A stretch of DNA of 13,864 bases from Anaerolineales bacterium UBA3071 (lineage in GTDB: Bacteria > Chloroflexota > Anaerolineae > UBA3071), in the NCBI GenBank assembly GCA_002366755.1, contig DFBV01000011.1:1-13864 (forward strand). The letters are read 5' to 3'. Numbering within the stretch: position 1 is the first letter of the stretch; each line of letters starts with the position of its first letter. Below, in pieces: positions 1 through 7,721 of this stretch. Made by a program: the position numbers and the translations under genes. The notes below the pieces were generated by a model. The model did not search any database and had not been told where the DNA came from. It saw nothing but the letters and a program-made list of their open reading frames with translations.

Positions 1-1
1 C

Positions 2-3000
2 TACCCCTTTGACTTTCTGGGCCATTACCGCGAGGCCTGGGTGCCGGTGACCTCCCCTGCCTTCATGATCTCGCCGGAGGTGGTGGAAGACCTGCTGCAA
101 GGCAGCGGGCTGACGCTGGCTGACCTCACCATCCAATTCCAGAGCCTGGAGATTGCCACCCACGCCCGGCTGAGCGTGCAATTGGACCAGGGTAGCAGCC
201 CAACCGCGTTGGGCGACGAGGGGCAGATGGTTGGCCGCAACGTGCTGGGCGTTTTCCCCGGCGCTGATCCAGAGCACGCCGACGAGGTGGTGATCATCGG
301 CGCCCATTACGACCACCTGGGCCGCGACCCCGACGGGCAGCGCTGCCCACCGCCGGGCGAACCGGGCTCCTGCCAGATGGTTCCCGGCGCGGTGTGGCAC
401 GGGGCCAATGATAACGCTTCAGGCGTGGCGGCGCTTTTGGAGCTCGCCCGCTCCTGGAAGGAGGCTGGCTACGTCCCCGACCGCACCGTGCTCTTCGGAG
501 CCTGGGACGCCGAGGAGCAGGGGCTGTGGGGCTCGCAACACTACGTCGAGCATCCCCGCTACCCGCTGACGGCCACCGTGGCCATGATCCAACTCGACAT
601 GGTGGGTGAGGGGGGCGAAACGCTGAACGTGGACGGCCTCGGCGCGCTGGCGATGAAGCTCGAAGCGCTGGCGGCGACGTTAGGCATCACCACCACCGTC
701 ACCGACCATGGTTGCAGCGACCACTCCCCCTTCCGCCAAGCCAGCGTGCCCGCCAGCCTGCTCATCTGGGACATCAAGAACGACCCCTACTACCACCGAC
801 CCTCCGACCTGCCGCAGACCATCCAGCCGGAGCGGTTGGCTGCCGCCGGCCGCTTGACTAGCCTGGCGCTGCTCAGCCTGGCCTCGGCCGAACCGGACAT
901 TCTCGATCTGGTGGAGGTGCGCGAAGCGGCCATCGCCGCCGACAATCTGGCGCGCTTTCTCGCCACGTCCGATGCCGACCAGCAGGCAGCCGATGGTTTC
1001 TGGTGGGACGATGTGCAGGCCCACGGGCTGCAGGACGTGAACTTGCGGGTCACGGACATAGTCGCCGCCCGCGACGTGGCCACGGCGACACTGAGCGTCA
1101 GCTTCGCACAGGAGGATGAGGGGATACCCCGCACCGTGCGCGGCACGGTGCACTTCCGTCGTACGAACGAGGGCTGGCGCTATGCCGGCCCCGCCCTGGT
1201 GGAACTGACGAGCGAGCGCTTCACCGTCGCCTATCCGCCAGGCAAGAAGGAGTTGGCAGCTTCGCTACTGGAGACCGCCAAGACACTGTTTCCCGCCCTC
1301 CACACCTCCACACCCCCACACTCCCCCTCCCTCTCTCAGAATCGCCTGGAGCTCTACTCCAAGGCCGATGATCTGCGGGTGGCCGTGTCACCAGCGCTGC
1401 CCCTATACACCAAGGCCTGGGTTGACGGAAATGGTGCTCGGCTGGTGGTGACGAATGATCTAACTCGGACACAGCTTTTCACTACCACCCTGACGCAACT
1501 GGCCTTGGCGCAGACGGGCATGGAGGAAGCGCAGGCTCCCTGGCTCTGGGCTGGACTGCCGTTGGTGCGGGAGGCCAGCGCCGATCCACTGGATTTCCAG
1601 CGCATCCATCTGCCAAGGCTGCAGGGAATCCTGAACGAGGACGAGGCCACGCCTTTGGCTGACGTCCTCGCACAGCGCGATATCTCATCCTCGTCCGCTC
1701 TGGACCGTTGGCGCGCTCAAGCTTGGGCTATGACCGCCTATCTGCTCGACCAGTATGGCAGTGACGCCGCTGGACGGTTGGCGGCGGCCTTGGGTAGCGG
1801 GCTGTCGCTGGATGCTGCCTTCGACCAGGTGTTGTCCATTTCGACTGGGGAGTTCGAGGCCGCCTGGCAGGATGGCTGGGGGTCCCGCTTGGCGGGAGCG
1901 GAGCAAGGGCTCCAGGCCCTGCTCACCGCGCGCCAGGCGGCGGTGGCCGCTGGCGACGCCGACGCTTTCCTGGCCACCGTGGATTCTGAGGACGGTACGC
2001 TGCTGGAGGAGGAGCGCCACTGGTTCGCCGACCTGAGCGAGCATCCGCTGCAGACCTTCGAGTTGGAGGGGCAGTTGCTGGCCCTGACCGACGGTGGCGC
2101 GCTGGCGGTGTTCAGGCTGCGCTATCAACTTGCGGAGGGAACGGAGCGACGGGCAAATTACGAGGCAGCGCTGCATCAGCGCGGCGAGCGGTGGTTCTAC
2201 GCTGGCGTCCCCTTCGAGGCGGTGAGCAGCGAGCACTTCGTGGTCCGTCACCCGCTGCGGCTGGCAACGCCGGCGCAGGCTCTCCTGCCGCACCTGGAGG
2301 AGATCTACGCCCGCGAGACAGTCGATCTGGAGATCGTGCCTGCTGCCCCCACCGAGGTTAAGCTGTACGACCAGGCCGTGGCCTTCCGTTCGTCCATTGC
2401 CCCCTCTGTGTCCAACGACGTGAACAGTTGGGCTGAGCCAGGCGAGGCGATCAAGATCCTCGTGGACGAGGGTGGCGACGCAACCGATTACCGCGGGAGG
2501 TTGGCGTACAGTTTTGCTCGCCATCTGCTGGCGCAGCAAGGTTTGGAGGTGGACTGGCTGCGTGAAGGGATCGGCCGGGTGGAGGAGTCTCGGATAGCCC
2601 CGCAAAGTGGCTATCTCGCAGCGCGGCGAATCTTGAAGGTACAGAGAGCAGCCAAGAACGGTCAGTTGCTGTCCCTGGCGGAGCTGCCTCCCTTCGAGCA
2701 GATCGACTCCACGCAGGCCGACTTGGCCTACGGTGCGGTGCGAGACGCAGCAGGCTATCTCGTCACCACGCACGGCCAGGCGGCGCTGAACGAGTTGGTG
2801 CGTTCGCTGAGCGAGGGGGAAGAACTCAATACGGCCTTCCGGGTTGCTCTGGGGATGACGTTTGCCGAGTTCGAGGAGGCATGGCATGAGTCGGCGGCCC
2901 GTGGGCACGTGCCGCCGCAGTGGGCGGAGGACGCTTTGACTTTCGATGGCGAGGCGGCGCTGGCGCACGTGCGGGAGTTGGCCAGCCCAGTCTACGATGG

Positions 3001-4234
3001 ACGGGAGTCGGGTACCCCCGGCGGCGAGGCGGCAGCCCGTTACGTGGCCGAGCAGTTCGCCGCCCTGGGCCTGCAACCAGCGGGCGACGATGGCACGTAC
3101 CTCCAGCACTTCACGTTCACCCGTACGCTGTCCACAGACCTGCCCCGTCTGAGGTTGTGGCTGGATGGAGGTCAGGCCCTGAGCGAGTTCGCCTACGGTC
3201 GTGACTTCCGAGAGGTGATGGTTGGCGCTGCCGGCGGCGGGACGGTGGCGGAAAAGGTAGTCTGGGTGCGGGACGATGATTACGGCGGCATGGACCTGGG
3301 CGGGAAAATCGTTCTGCGCCGAGTCCCTGGCAGCACAAGGCTGGAAGTGCAGAGAGCCATCGAACATGGCGCTGGCGGGCTGCTGCTGGTCACCGATGTA
3401 CAAGAATCGGAGCTACAGCGCCGCATACCGCTCGCTCTGAGCGAGATCTTCGCCGAGACCATTCCAGTGCTAGAGATAACCCCGAACAACTTCAAGCGGC
3501 TGATAGACGAAGCAGGATACACGATGGCCGATTTCAACGGCTCTCCGCCCGCGCTGCCACTGCGTCTGCAGGCAGAGATGGTGGTGCCGCTGGAACCACC
3601 TCAGCCGACGACGACGGCCAACGTGTTGGGATTGATCCCCGGCAACGATTCCGAACTCGCCCACGAGCTGGTCATCCTCAGCGCGCATTACGATCACGTG
3701 GGGCGCAGCCCCGATGGCACGCTCTATCCCGGCGCAGACGACGATGCTTCTGGTGTGGGTGTGCTGTTGGAGGTGGCGCGCCTCTGGCAACAGTCCGGTG
3801 TCCAGCCCAGTCGCAGCGTGCTCTTCGCCGCATGGGGTTCCGAGGAGTTCGGCCAGCTAGGCTCTTTGCATTACATCGCCCATCCTCTGTTGCCGCTGTC
3901 GAAGACAGTGAGCGTGCTGCATCTGGACGCGGTGGGAGCTGGTCGTGGCTTCTTCCTGACCATGGAGGGCAACCTTACACGGGAGGCGCTGCTGCGTGCG
4001 CATCTAGAGAATGGTGCCGAACAGGTCGGCGGGAGGGTGGATTTCGGCACGGCGGTGGAGGTCAGCGACCAGACCCCATTCCAGGAGCGGGATGTGCCGG
4101 CCGGTCTGCTCACCTGGGACGGCAGCGAGGATGACGCCAATCACCCCGAGGACACGCCGGAGCGAGTGGATCCGCTCAAGCTGACCAAGACGGGCCGCAT
4201 CGTCGCTCTCACCTTGCGCACGCTGGCCGAGTGA
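2..4234 (+). CDS. Large multidomain protein with two M28 aminopeptidase domains, 5' partial
   Basis: The frame is open to the left edge, so the true start and any signal peptide lie upstream; the GTG at 41 is internal. 1410 residues are visible. The left edge falls in a PA-type domain, because the residues around 41-130 match those at about 3460-3540 before the second M28 domain. M28 domain 1 (about 230-890) has its metal ligands: His in AHYDH (302-316), Asp in NDNASG (about 409-426), Glu-Glu (about 511-516), Asp in LDMVG (about 594) and His in YYHRPSD (about 790). Two repeated modules follow (about 905-1893 and 1911-2907), each an NTF2-like part plus a peptidase-MA-like part without HExxH. 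Then come an M28 N-terminal segment and PA domain (about 2935-3540) and M28 domain 2 (about 3600-4231) with AHYDH, DDDASG, SEEFG, LDAVG and NHPEDT. It is probably a secreted or surface zinc aminopeptidase. M28 assignment is firm; substrate is unknown. Confidence 0.9.
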   Translation, partial: YPFDFLGHYREAWVPVTSPAFMISPEVVEDLLQGSGLTLADLTIQFQSLEIATHARLSVQLDQGSSPTALGDEGQMVGRNVLGVFPGADPEHADEVVIIGAHYDHLGRDPDGQRCPPPGEPGSCQMVPGAVWHGANDNASGVAALLELARSWKEAGYVPDRTVLFGAWDAEEQGLWGSQHYVEHPRYPLTATVAMIQLDMVGEGGETLNVDGLGALAMKLEALAATLGITTTVTDHGCSDHSPFRQASVPASLLIWDIKNDPYYHRPSDLPQTIQPERLAAAGRLTSLALLSLASAEPDILDLVEVREAAIAADNLARFLATSDADQQAADGFWWDDVQAHGLQDVNLRVTDIVAARDVATATLSVSFAQEDEGIPRTVRGTVHFRRTNEGWRYAGPALVELTSERFTVAYPPGKKELAASLLETAKTLFPALHTSTPPHSPSLSQNRLELYSKADDLRVAVSPALPLYTKAWVDGNGARLVVTNDLTRTQLFTTTLTQLALAQTGMEEAQAPWLWAGLPLVREASADPLDFQRIHLPRLQGILNEDEATPLADVLAQRDISSSSALDRWRAQAWAMTAYLLDQYGSDAAGRLAAALGSGLSLDAAFDQVLSISTGEFEAAWQDGWGSRLAGAEQGLQALLTARQAAVAAGDADAFLATVDSEDGTLLEEERHWFADLSEHPLQTFELEGQLLALTDGGALAVFRLRYQLAEGTERRANYEAALHQRGERWFYAGVPFEAVSSEHFVVRHPLRLATPAQALLPHLEEIYARETVDLEIVPAAPTEVKLYDQAVAFRSSIAPSVSNDVNSWAEPGEAIKILVDEGGDATDYRGRLAYSFARHLLAQQGLEVDWLREGIGRVEESRIAPQSGYLAARRILKVQRAAKNGQLLSLAELPPFEQIDSTQADLAYGAVRDAAGYLVTTHGQAALNELVRSLSEGEELNTAFRVALGMTFAEFEEAWHESAARGHVPPQWAEDALTFDGEAALAHVRELASPVYDGRESGTPGGEAAARYVAEQFAALGLQPAGDDGTYLQHFTFTRTLSTDLPRLRLWLDGGQALSEFAYGRDFREVMVGAAGGGTVAEKVVWVRDDDYGGMDLGGKIVLRRVPGSTRLEVQRAIEHGAGGLLLVTDVQESELQRRIPLALSEIFAETIPVLEITPNNFKRLIDEAGYTMADFNGSPPALPLRLQAEMVVPLEPPQPTTTANVLGLIPGNDSELAHELVILSAHYDHVGRSPDGTLYPGADDDASGVGVLLEVARLWQQSGVQPSRSVLFAAWGSEEFGQLGSLHYIAHPLLPLSKTVSVLHLDAVGAGRGFFLTMEGNLTREALLRAHLENGAEQVGGRVDFGTAVEVSDQTPFQERDVPAGLLTWDGSEDDANHPEDTPERVDPLKLTKTGRIVALTLRTLAE
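1300..1323. repeat. Three 8-bp tandem units inside the peptidase gene
   Basis: Three adjacent pyrimidine-rich octamers read CCACACCT, CCACACCC and CCACACTC, and a further C-rich tract runs to about 1340. Read in frame, the stretch gives a Thr/Ser/Pro/His-rich insert (HTSTPPHSPSLSQ) between the NTF2-like and peptidase-MA-like parts of the first module. The second module has no such insert at the equivalent place. It looks like a simple-sequence array that has entered a coding region in frame. Confidence 0.6.
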
Positions 4235-4333
4235 CAACCTGTCCGATCGCTCTCAGTTCAGGTACTCCGCTGGCGTCAGCACAGCCAGCGAGCTCTTGTC
4301 TCTGTATTGGCATTGGCATTGCTCTGGTGCTGC

Positions 4334-4377
4334 CAACAAGATCAGGGCTTCCGGATCCGGAGGCCCTGATCTCGTTG
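4334..4377. terminator. Long near-perfect palindrome, probable terminator-type hairpin
   Basis: The arms pair from 4334 to 4377 around the centre CCGGATCCGG, giving about 20 paired bases per arm with one A:C mismatch (4338/4373) and one G:U wobble (4349/4362). It lies 100 bases after the peptidase stop and before the ABC ATPase promoter, the place expected for a terminator. No T-run follows on either strand, so it is not a classic intrinsic terminator. It could instead be a protein-binding palindrome or a small repeat element. Confidence 0.45.
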
Positions 4378-4423
4378 AGGGTCATGTACCTACAAGGTTG
4401 CGACCTGTACTGCAAGGAGGAGT

Positions 4424-4452
4424 TTGCGAATTGGTGCCGTTGGTGGCATAAT
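4424..4452 (+). promoter_or_regulatory. Candidate sigma-70 promoter for the ABC ATPase gene
   Basis: TTGCGA (4424-4429) and CATAAT (4447-4452) are separated by 17 bases, matching 4 of 6 and 5 of 6 consensus positions. Transcription would start near 4459, leaving about 47 bases of leader before the ATG at 4506. The rest of the 4235-4505 intergenic region holds the palindrome at 4334-4377 and nothing else I can identify. Confidence 0.5.
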
Positions 4453-4505
4453 CTCCGAAGCGGCCGGATCATTTGACCGTCACTGCTTAAAGTCCTGAGT
4501 AGCCG

Positions 4506-5582
<1,077 letters not shown>

Positions 5583-5619
5583 GAACTTCCTTGTACCTTG
5601 CCAGCCGCCACCGGACGAT

Positions 5620-5649
5620 TTGACACAGAACTGCAAGCGCGGGTATAAT
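5620..5649 (+). promoter_or_regulatory. Consensus sigma-70 promoter for the rpmH operon
   Basis: A perfect TTGACA (5620-5625) and a perfect TATAAT (5644-5649) are 18 bases apart. The predicted start near 5656 gives a leader of about 105 bases before rpmH. This is the strongest promoter match in the window and fits the high demand for ribosomal protein L34. Confidence 0.85.
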
Positions 5650-5664
5650 AGCAGTGTTCTGGTA

Positions 5665-5698
5665 GGGGAGGAGCATCTCTTTCCTCCCCGCTTTTGTA
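5665..5698 (+). promoter_or_regulatory. Leader hairpin before rpmH, possible attenuator
   Basis: GGGGAGGA (5665-5672) pairs with TCCTCCCC (5682-5689) across a 9-base loop and is followed by GCTTTTGT. It begins about 10 bases after the predicted transcription start. A stable stem with a short T-run could act as an attenuator, or it may only stabilise the transcript. Confidence 0.4.
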
Positions 5699-5709
5699 CT
5701 ATGAATCAG

Positions 5710-5742
5710 CACGGGGGCGCCGTTTTCTCGTCGCCGGCCGTG
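5710..5742 (+). promoter_or_regulatory. Second leader hairpin next to the rpmH ribosome binding site
   Basis: CACGG (5710-5714) pairs with CCGTG (5738-5742), and GGCG (5716-5719) with CGCC (5732-5735), with a small internal bulge and a 12-base loop. It ends a few bases before the AGGAGA that serves rpmH, so it could affect translation of L34. Confidence 0.3.
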
Positions 5743-5761
5743 ATTCCAGGAGATATCGGTT

Positions 5762-5899
5762 ATGCCCAAGCGAACGTATCAACCCAAAGTGCGGCGACGC
5801 AAACGAGTACATGGCTTCCGGCATCGCATGAGCACGCCTGGTGGTCGCCGGGTGATCAAGGCGCGCCGTCGGAAAGGACGCAAGCGACTCACGGTGTGA
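5762..5899 (+). CDS. rpmH: Large ribosomal subunit protein bL34
   Basis: This 45-residue, strongly basic protein begins MPKRTYQPK and contains HGFRHRM, STPGGRRV and a lysine/arginine-rich end. These are the hallmarks of bL34, a small rRNA-binding protein of the 50S subunit, and the length is normal. AGGAGA at about 5748-5753 lies 8 bases before the ATG. It is the first gene of the block and follows a consensus promoter and a structured leader. The rnpA start codon comes one base after the stop, the classic rpmH-rnpA pairing. Confidence 0.97.
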   Translation: MPKRTYQPKVRRRKRVHGFRHRMSTPGGRRVIKARRRKGRKRLTV

Positions 5900-5900
5900 G

Positions 5901-6245
5901 GTGAAGCGGTACCAACGACTCCGAGACGGAGCACGCTTCCGACAGGTGCGGGAAGAGGGACGCTCGTGGGCTCATCCGCTCCTCGTGCTCTGCGTTTTGT
6001 CCAGCGACCTGCCCTACAGCCGCTTCGGATTCACCGCCAGCCGCCGTGTGGGCAAGGCGGTGGCCCGAAATCGAGCTCGACGGCTGATGCGGGAAGCAGC
6101 ACGTCTTCATTTGCAGTACATTGAGGTGGGATGGGATCTGGTCTTTGTCGCTCGTGCGCCCATCGCCGAGGCCAGCTATCAAGAGGTGGCAACGGCCTGT
6201 GCAACTCTGCTGCGGCGGGCCAGGTTGTGGCGGCAAGAGCAATGA
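5901..6245 (+). CDS. rnpA: Ribonuclease P protein component
   Basis: This 114-residue basic protein assists the RNase P RNA in removing 5' leaders from precursor tRNAs. The family signature GKAVARNRARRLMREA is at residues 51-66, including the RNR motif, and the N-terminal FRQVREEGRSW plus RFGFTASRRVGKAV are typical. The GTG start is chosen because it begins the conserved N-terminus one base after the rpmH stop. The 3' end overlaps yidD by four bases (ATGA), which points to translational coupling. Confidence 0.96.
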   Translation: MKRYQRLRDGARFRQVREEGRSWAHPLLVLCVLSSDLPYSRFGFTASRRVGKAVARNRARRLMREAARLHLQYIEVGWDLVFVARAPIAEASYQEVATACATLLRRARLWRQEQ

Positions 6246-6451
6246 AACAGGTTGTGTTAGCGTTGATCCGCTGTTACCAGCGTTTCATTTCCCCCGCGTT
6301 GCCTTCGAGCTGTCGTTTCACCCCTACGTGTTCCGAATACAGCTACGAAGCCATCCAACGCTACGGTGTGCTGAAGGGGGGATGGTTGGGCCTGCGGCGC
6401 ATCGCTCGCTGCCACCCTTGGAATCCGGGGGGATACGACCCGGTGCCCTGA
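6242..6451 (+). CDS. yidD: Membrane protein insertion efficiency factor YidD
   Basis: This 69-residue protein has the YidD pattern: an N-terminal LIRCYQRFISPALP segment, the cysteines of SSCRFTPTCSEYSYEAI, then KGGWLGLRRIARCHPWNPGGYDPVP. The family is thought to help YidC-dependent membrane insertion and sits at the inner membrane. The start is the ATG overlapping the rnpA stop (ATGA); the frame is open further upstream, but that part lies within rnpA. The gene lies between rnpA and yidC as usual. Confidence 0.95.
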   Translation: MKQVVLALIRCYQRFISPALPSSCRFTPTCSEYSYEAIQRYGVLKGGWLGLRRIARCHPWNPGGYDPVP

Positions 6452-6497
6452 TCGGACCTTCAGAAGGTTACCATTCACTGAGAGGTAGTTGAATTTC

Positions 6498-7604
6498 ATG
6501 AAGCACAAACGCAAGATTGGTTTGGTTCTGGTGTTGATCCTGGCAGCCCTGCTGCTGGCCGGTTGCGGCGGTCAGCGGGGACCCATTGACCCCGAGGCCC
6601 CGGCAGAAGGCGCGTGGCAGGCGTTGGTGGTCTTTCCTTTGACTGAGGCATTGATGTTCCTCAACGGGCTGATAGACAATGCAGGCATTCCCTACAGCTA
6701 CGGTTGGGCCATCATCGTTTTCACCATTATCATCAAGCTCGTCACCCTGCCGCTGACAATCAAGCAGATGCAGTCCACGAAGGCCATGCAGGCGCTGCAG
6801 CCGCAGTTGCAGGAACTGCAGAAGAAGTACGCCAAGGACCGCGAGACGCTGGCGCAGAAGCAGATGGAGTTCTACAAGGAGGCCGGGGTCAGCCCCATGG
6901 GCGGCTGTCTCCCACTTCTCATCCAGTTCCCCATCCTTATCGGCCTCTACAACGCGCTCTATCGCTTGGCTGGCCTCGGCGAGTTGGTGGGTCAACGCTT
7001 CTTCTGGATCCCCGACCTTTCCTTCCCCGATGCGAAGGTGGGGACGGCATGGCTGACTCAGGCCTGGCAGGCCAGGGACTGGACTCAACTCATCTCCTAT
7101 CTTATCCTGCCCATTCTGTTGGTCGTCACGCAACTGGTAGTGCAGAAGATGACTCAAACCACTTCGCCCGGCAGTGACGATCCCCAGCAGGGGATGATGA
7201 AACAGATGATGCTCATCATGCCTATCATGTTTGGCTGGATCACGCTGGGTGTGCCGTCTGGGCTGGCGCTGTACTGGGTGGTGTCCAACGTGCTGAGCCT
7301 GATTCAGCAATACTTCACACTCAGGGGCGTCCACCCCGCGGCGGAGGCACCCAAAATCGAGGCGAAAGCGCGGAAGGCGGAGATCGAAGCGCCGGCTGCG
7401 GCAGGTGACAATCTGGCCCTCATCAAGGGCATCGGAGACAAGACGGCGTCCGTGCTGGCTGCTGCGGGTATCGCCACGTTTACCGACTTAGCTTCTGCGG
7501 ACGAAACGAAGTTGGCAGACGTCGTTGATGCCGCAGGCCTCCCCTCTGGCGACTATGCATACTGGATTAAACAGGCAGCGCGCCACGAGCCTGGGAGTGC
7601 CTGA
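6498..7604 (+). CDS. yidC: YidC/Oxa1-type membrane protein insertase with C-terminal HhH domain
   Basis: YidC inserts and folds membrane proteins. The 368-residue product starts with MKHKRK, a hydrophobic stretch and a lipobox LLAGC (Cys23), so it is the lipoprotein type seen in Gram-positive-like YidC. The insertase domain covers about 45-275. The first core helix has Lys80 (TIIIKLVTLPL) where Arg is common, followed by a coiled-coil-like cytoplasmic hairpin (about 88-128), MGGCLPLLIQFPIL and a late GLALYWVVSN segment. An Ala/Glu/Lys linker (280-302) leads to a helix-hairpin-helix-like domain (about 303-361; LIKGIGDKTASVLAAAGI), not part of standard YidC. ATG 6498 is preferred over TTG 6489 because AGAGG at 6481-6485 is better placed for it. 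The 3' end may be frameshifted: the +1 frame continues to 7719 and ends in a basic tail. Confidence 0.94.
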   Translation: MKHKRKIGLVLVLILAALLLAGCGGQRGPIDPEAPAEGAWQALVVFPLTEALMFLNGLIDNAGIPYSYGWAIIVFTIIIKLVTLPLTIKQMQSTKAMQALQPQLQELQKKYAKDRETLAQKQMEFYKEAGVSPMGGCLPLLIQFPILIGLYNALYRLAGLGELVGQRFFWIPDLSFPDAKVGTAWLTQAWQARDWTQLISYLILPILLVVTQLVVQKMTQTTSPGSDDPQQGMMKQMMLIMPIMFGWITLGVPSGLALYWVVSNVLSLIQQYFTLRGVHPAAEAPKIEAKARKAEIEAPAAAGDNLALIKGIGDKTASVLAAAGIATFTDLASADETKLADVVDAAGLPSGDYAYWIKQAARHEPGSA

Positions 7605-7719
7605 AGCGGAGATCAAAGTGCTGGGGATTGGAACTGAAGCCCCATCCCTGGAAACGGAAAAGACTGCCGGCGACAAGCCTTCGGCTCCCGGGGGAAGGAA
7701 GAACAGGAGAAGGAAGTAG
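7605..7719 (+). other. Possible frameshifted basic tail of YidC
   Basis: After the yidC stop at 7602-7604, the +1 frame is open (from at least 7525) to a TAG at 7717-7719. It reads like protein: PEAEIKVLGIGTEAP, then an acidic part and a tail GGRKNRRRK, in which six of nine residues are basic. Positively charged C-terminal tails that contact the ribosome are common in Oxa1/YidC of this type. A single extra base within 7525-7604 would make this the real YidC C-terminus, ending next to jag. Its last codons also contain the AGGAGAAGGA that serves jag, so it may instead be plain spacer. Confidence 0.4.
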
Positions 7720-7721
7720 TG

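Noticed and set aside
41..43. GTG as start codon of the peptidase gene
   Set aside because: The frame continues without a stop to the window edge, and the residues around 41 belong to a PA-type domain, as the parallel segment before the second M28 domain shows.
1685..3403. A 572-codon open frame on the minus strand inside the peptidase gene
   Set aside because: It lies wholly opposite a gene with clear domain motifs, is rich in Arg, Gln and Leu, and shows no recognisable family. It is a GC-rich shadow frame.
5583..5761. Replication origin between the ABC ATPase gene and rpmH
   Set aside because: This is a usual neighbourhood for oriC, but no dnaA gene, DnaA-box cluster or AT-rich unwinding region is visible.
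6489..6491. TTG as start codon of yidC
   Set aside because: It is only 3 bases after the AGAGG motif, while ATG 6498 has workable spacing and gives a normal lipoprotein signal.
6468..7334. A 288-codon minus-strand frame opposite yidC
   Set aside because: It is His/Gln/Leu-rich, antisense to a well-conserved gene, and has no ribosome binding site or known motif.
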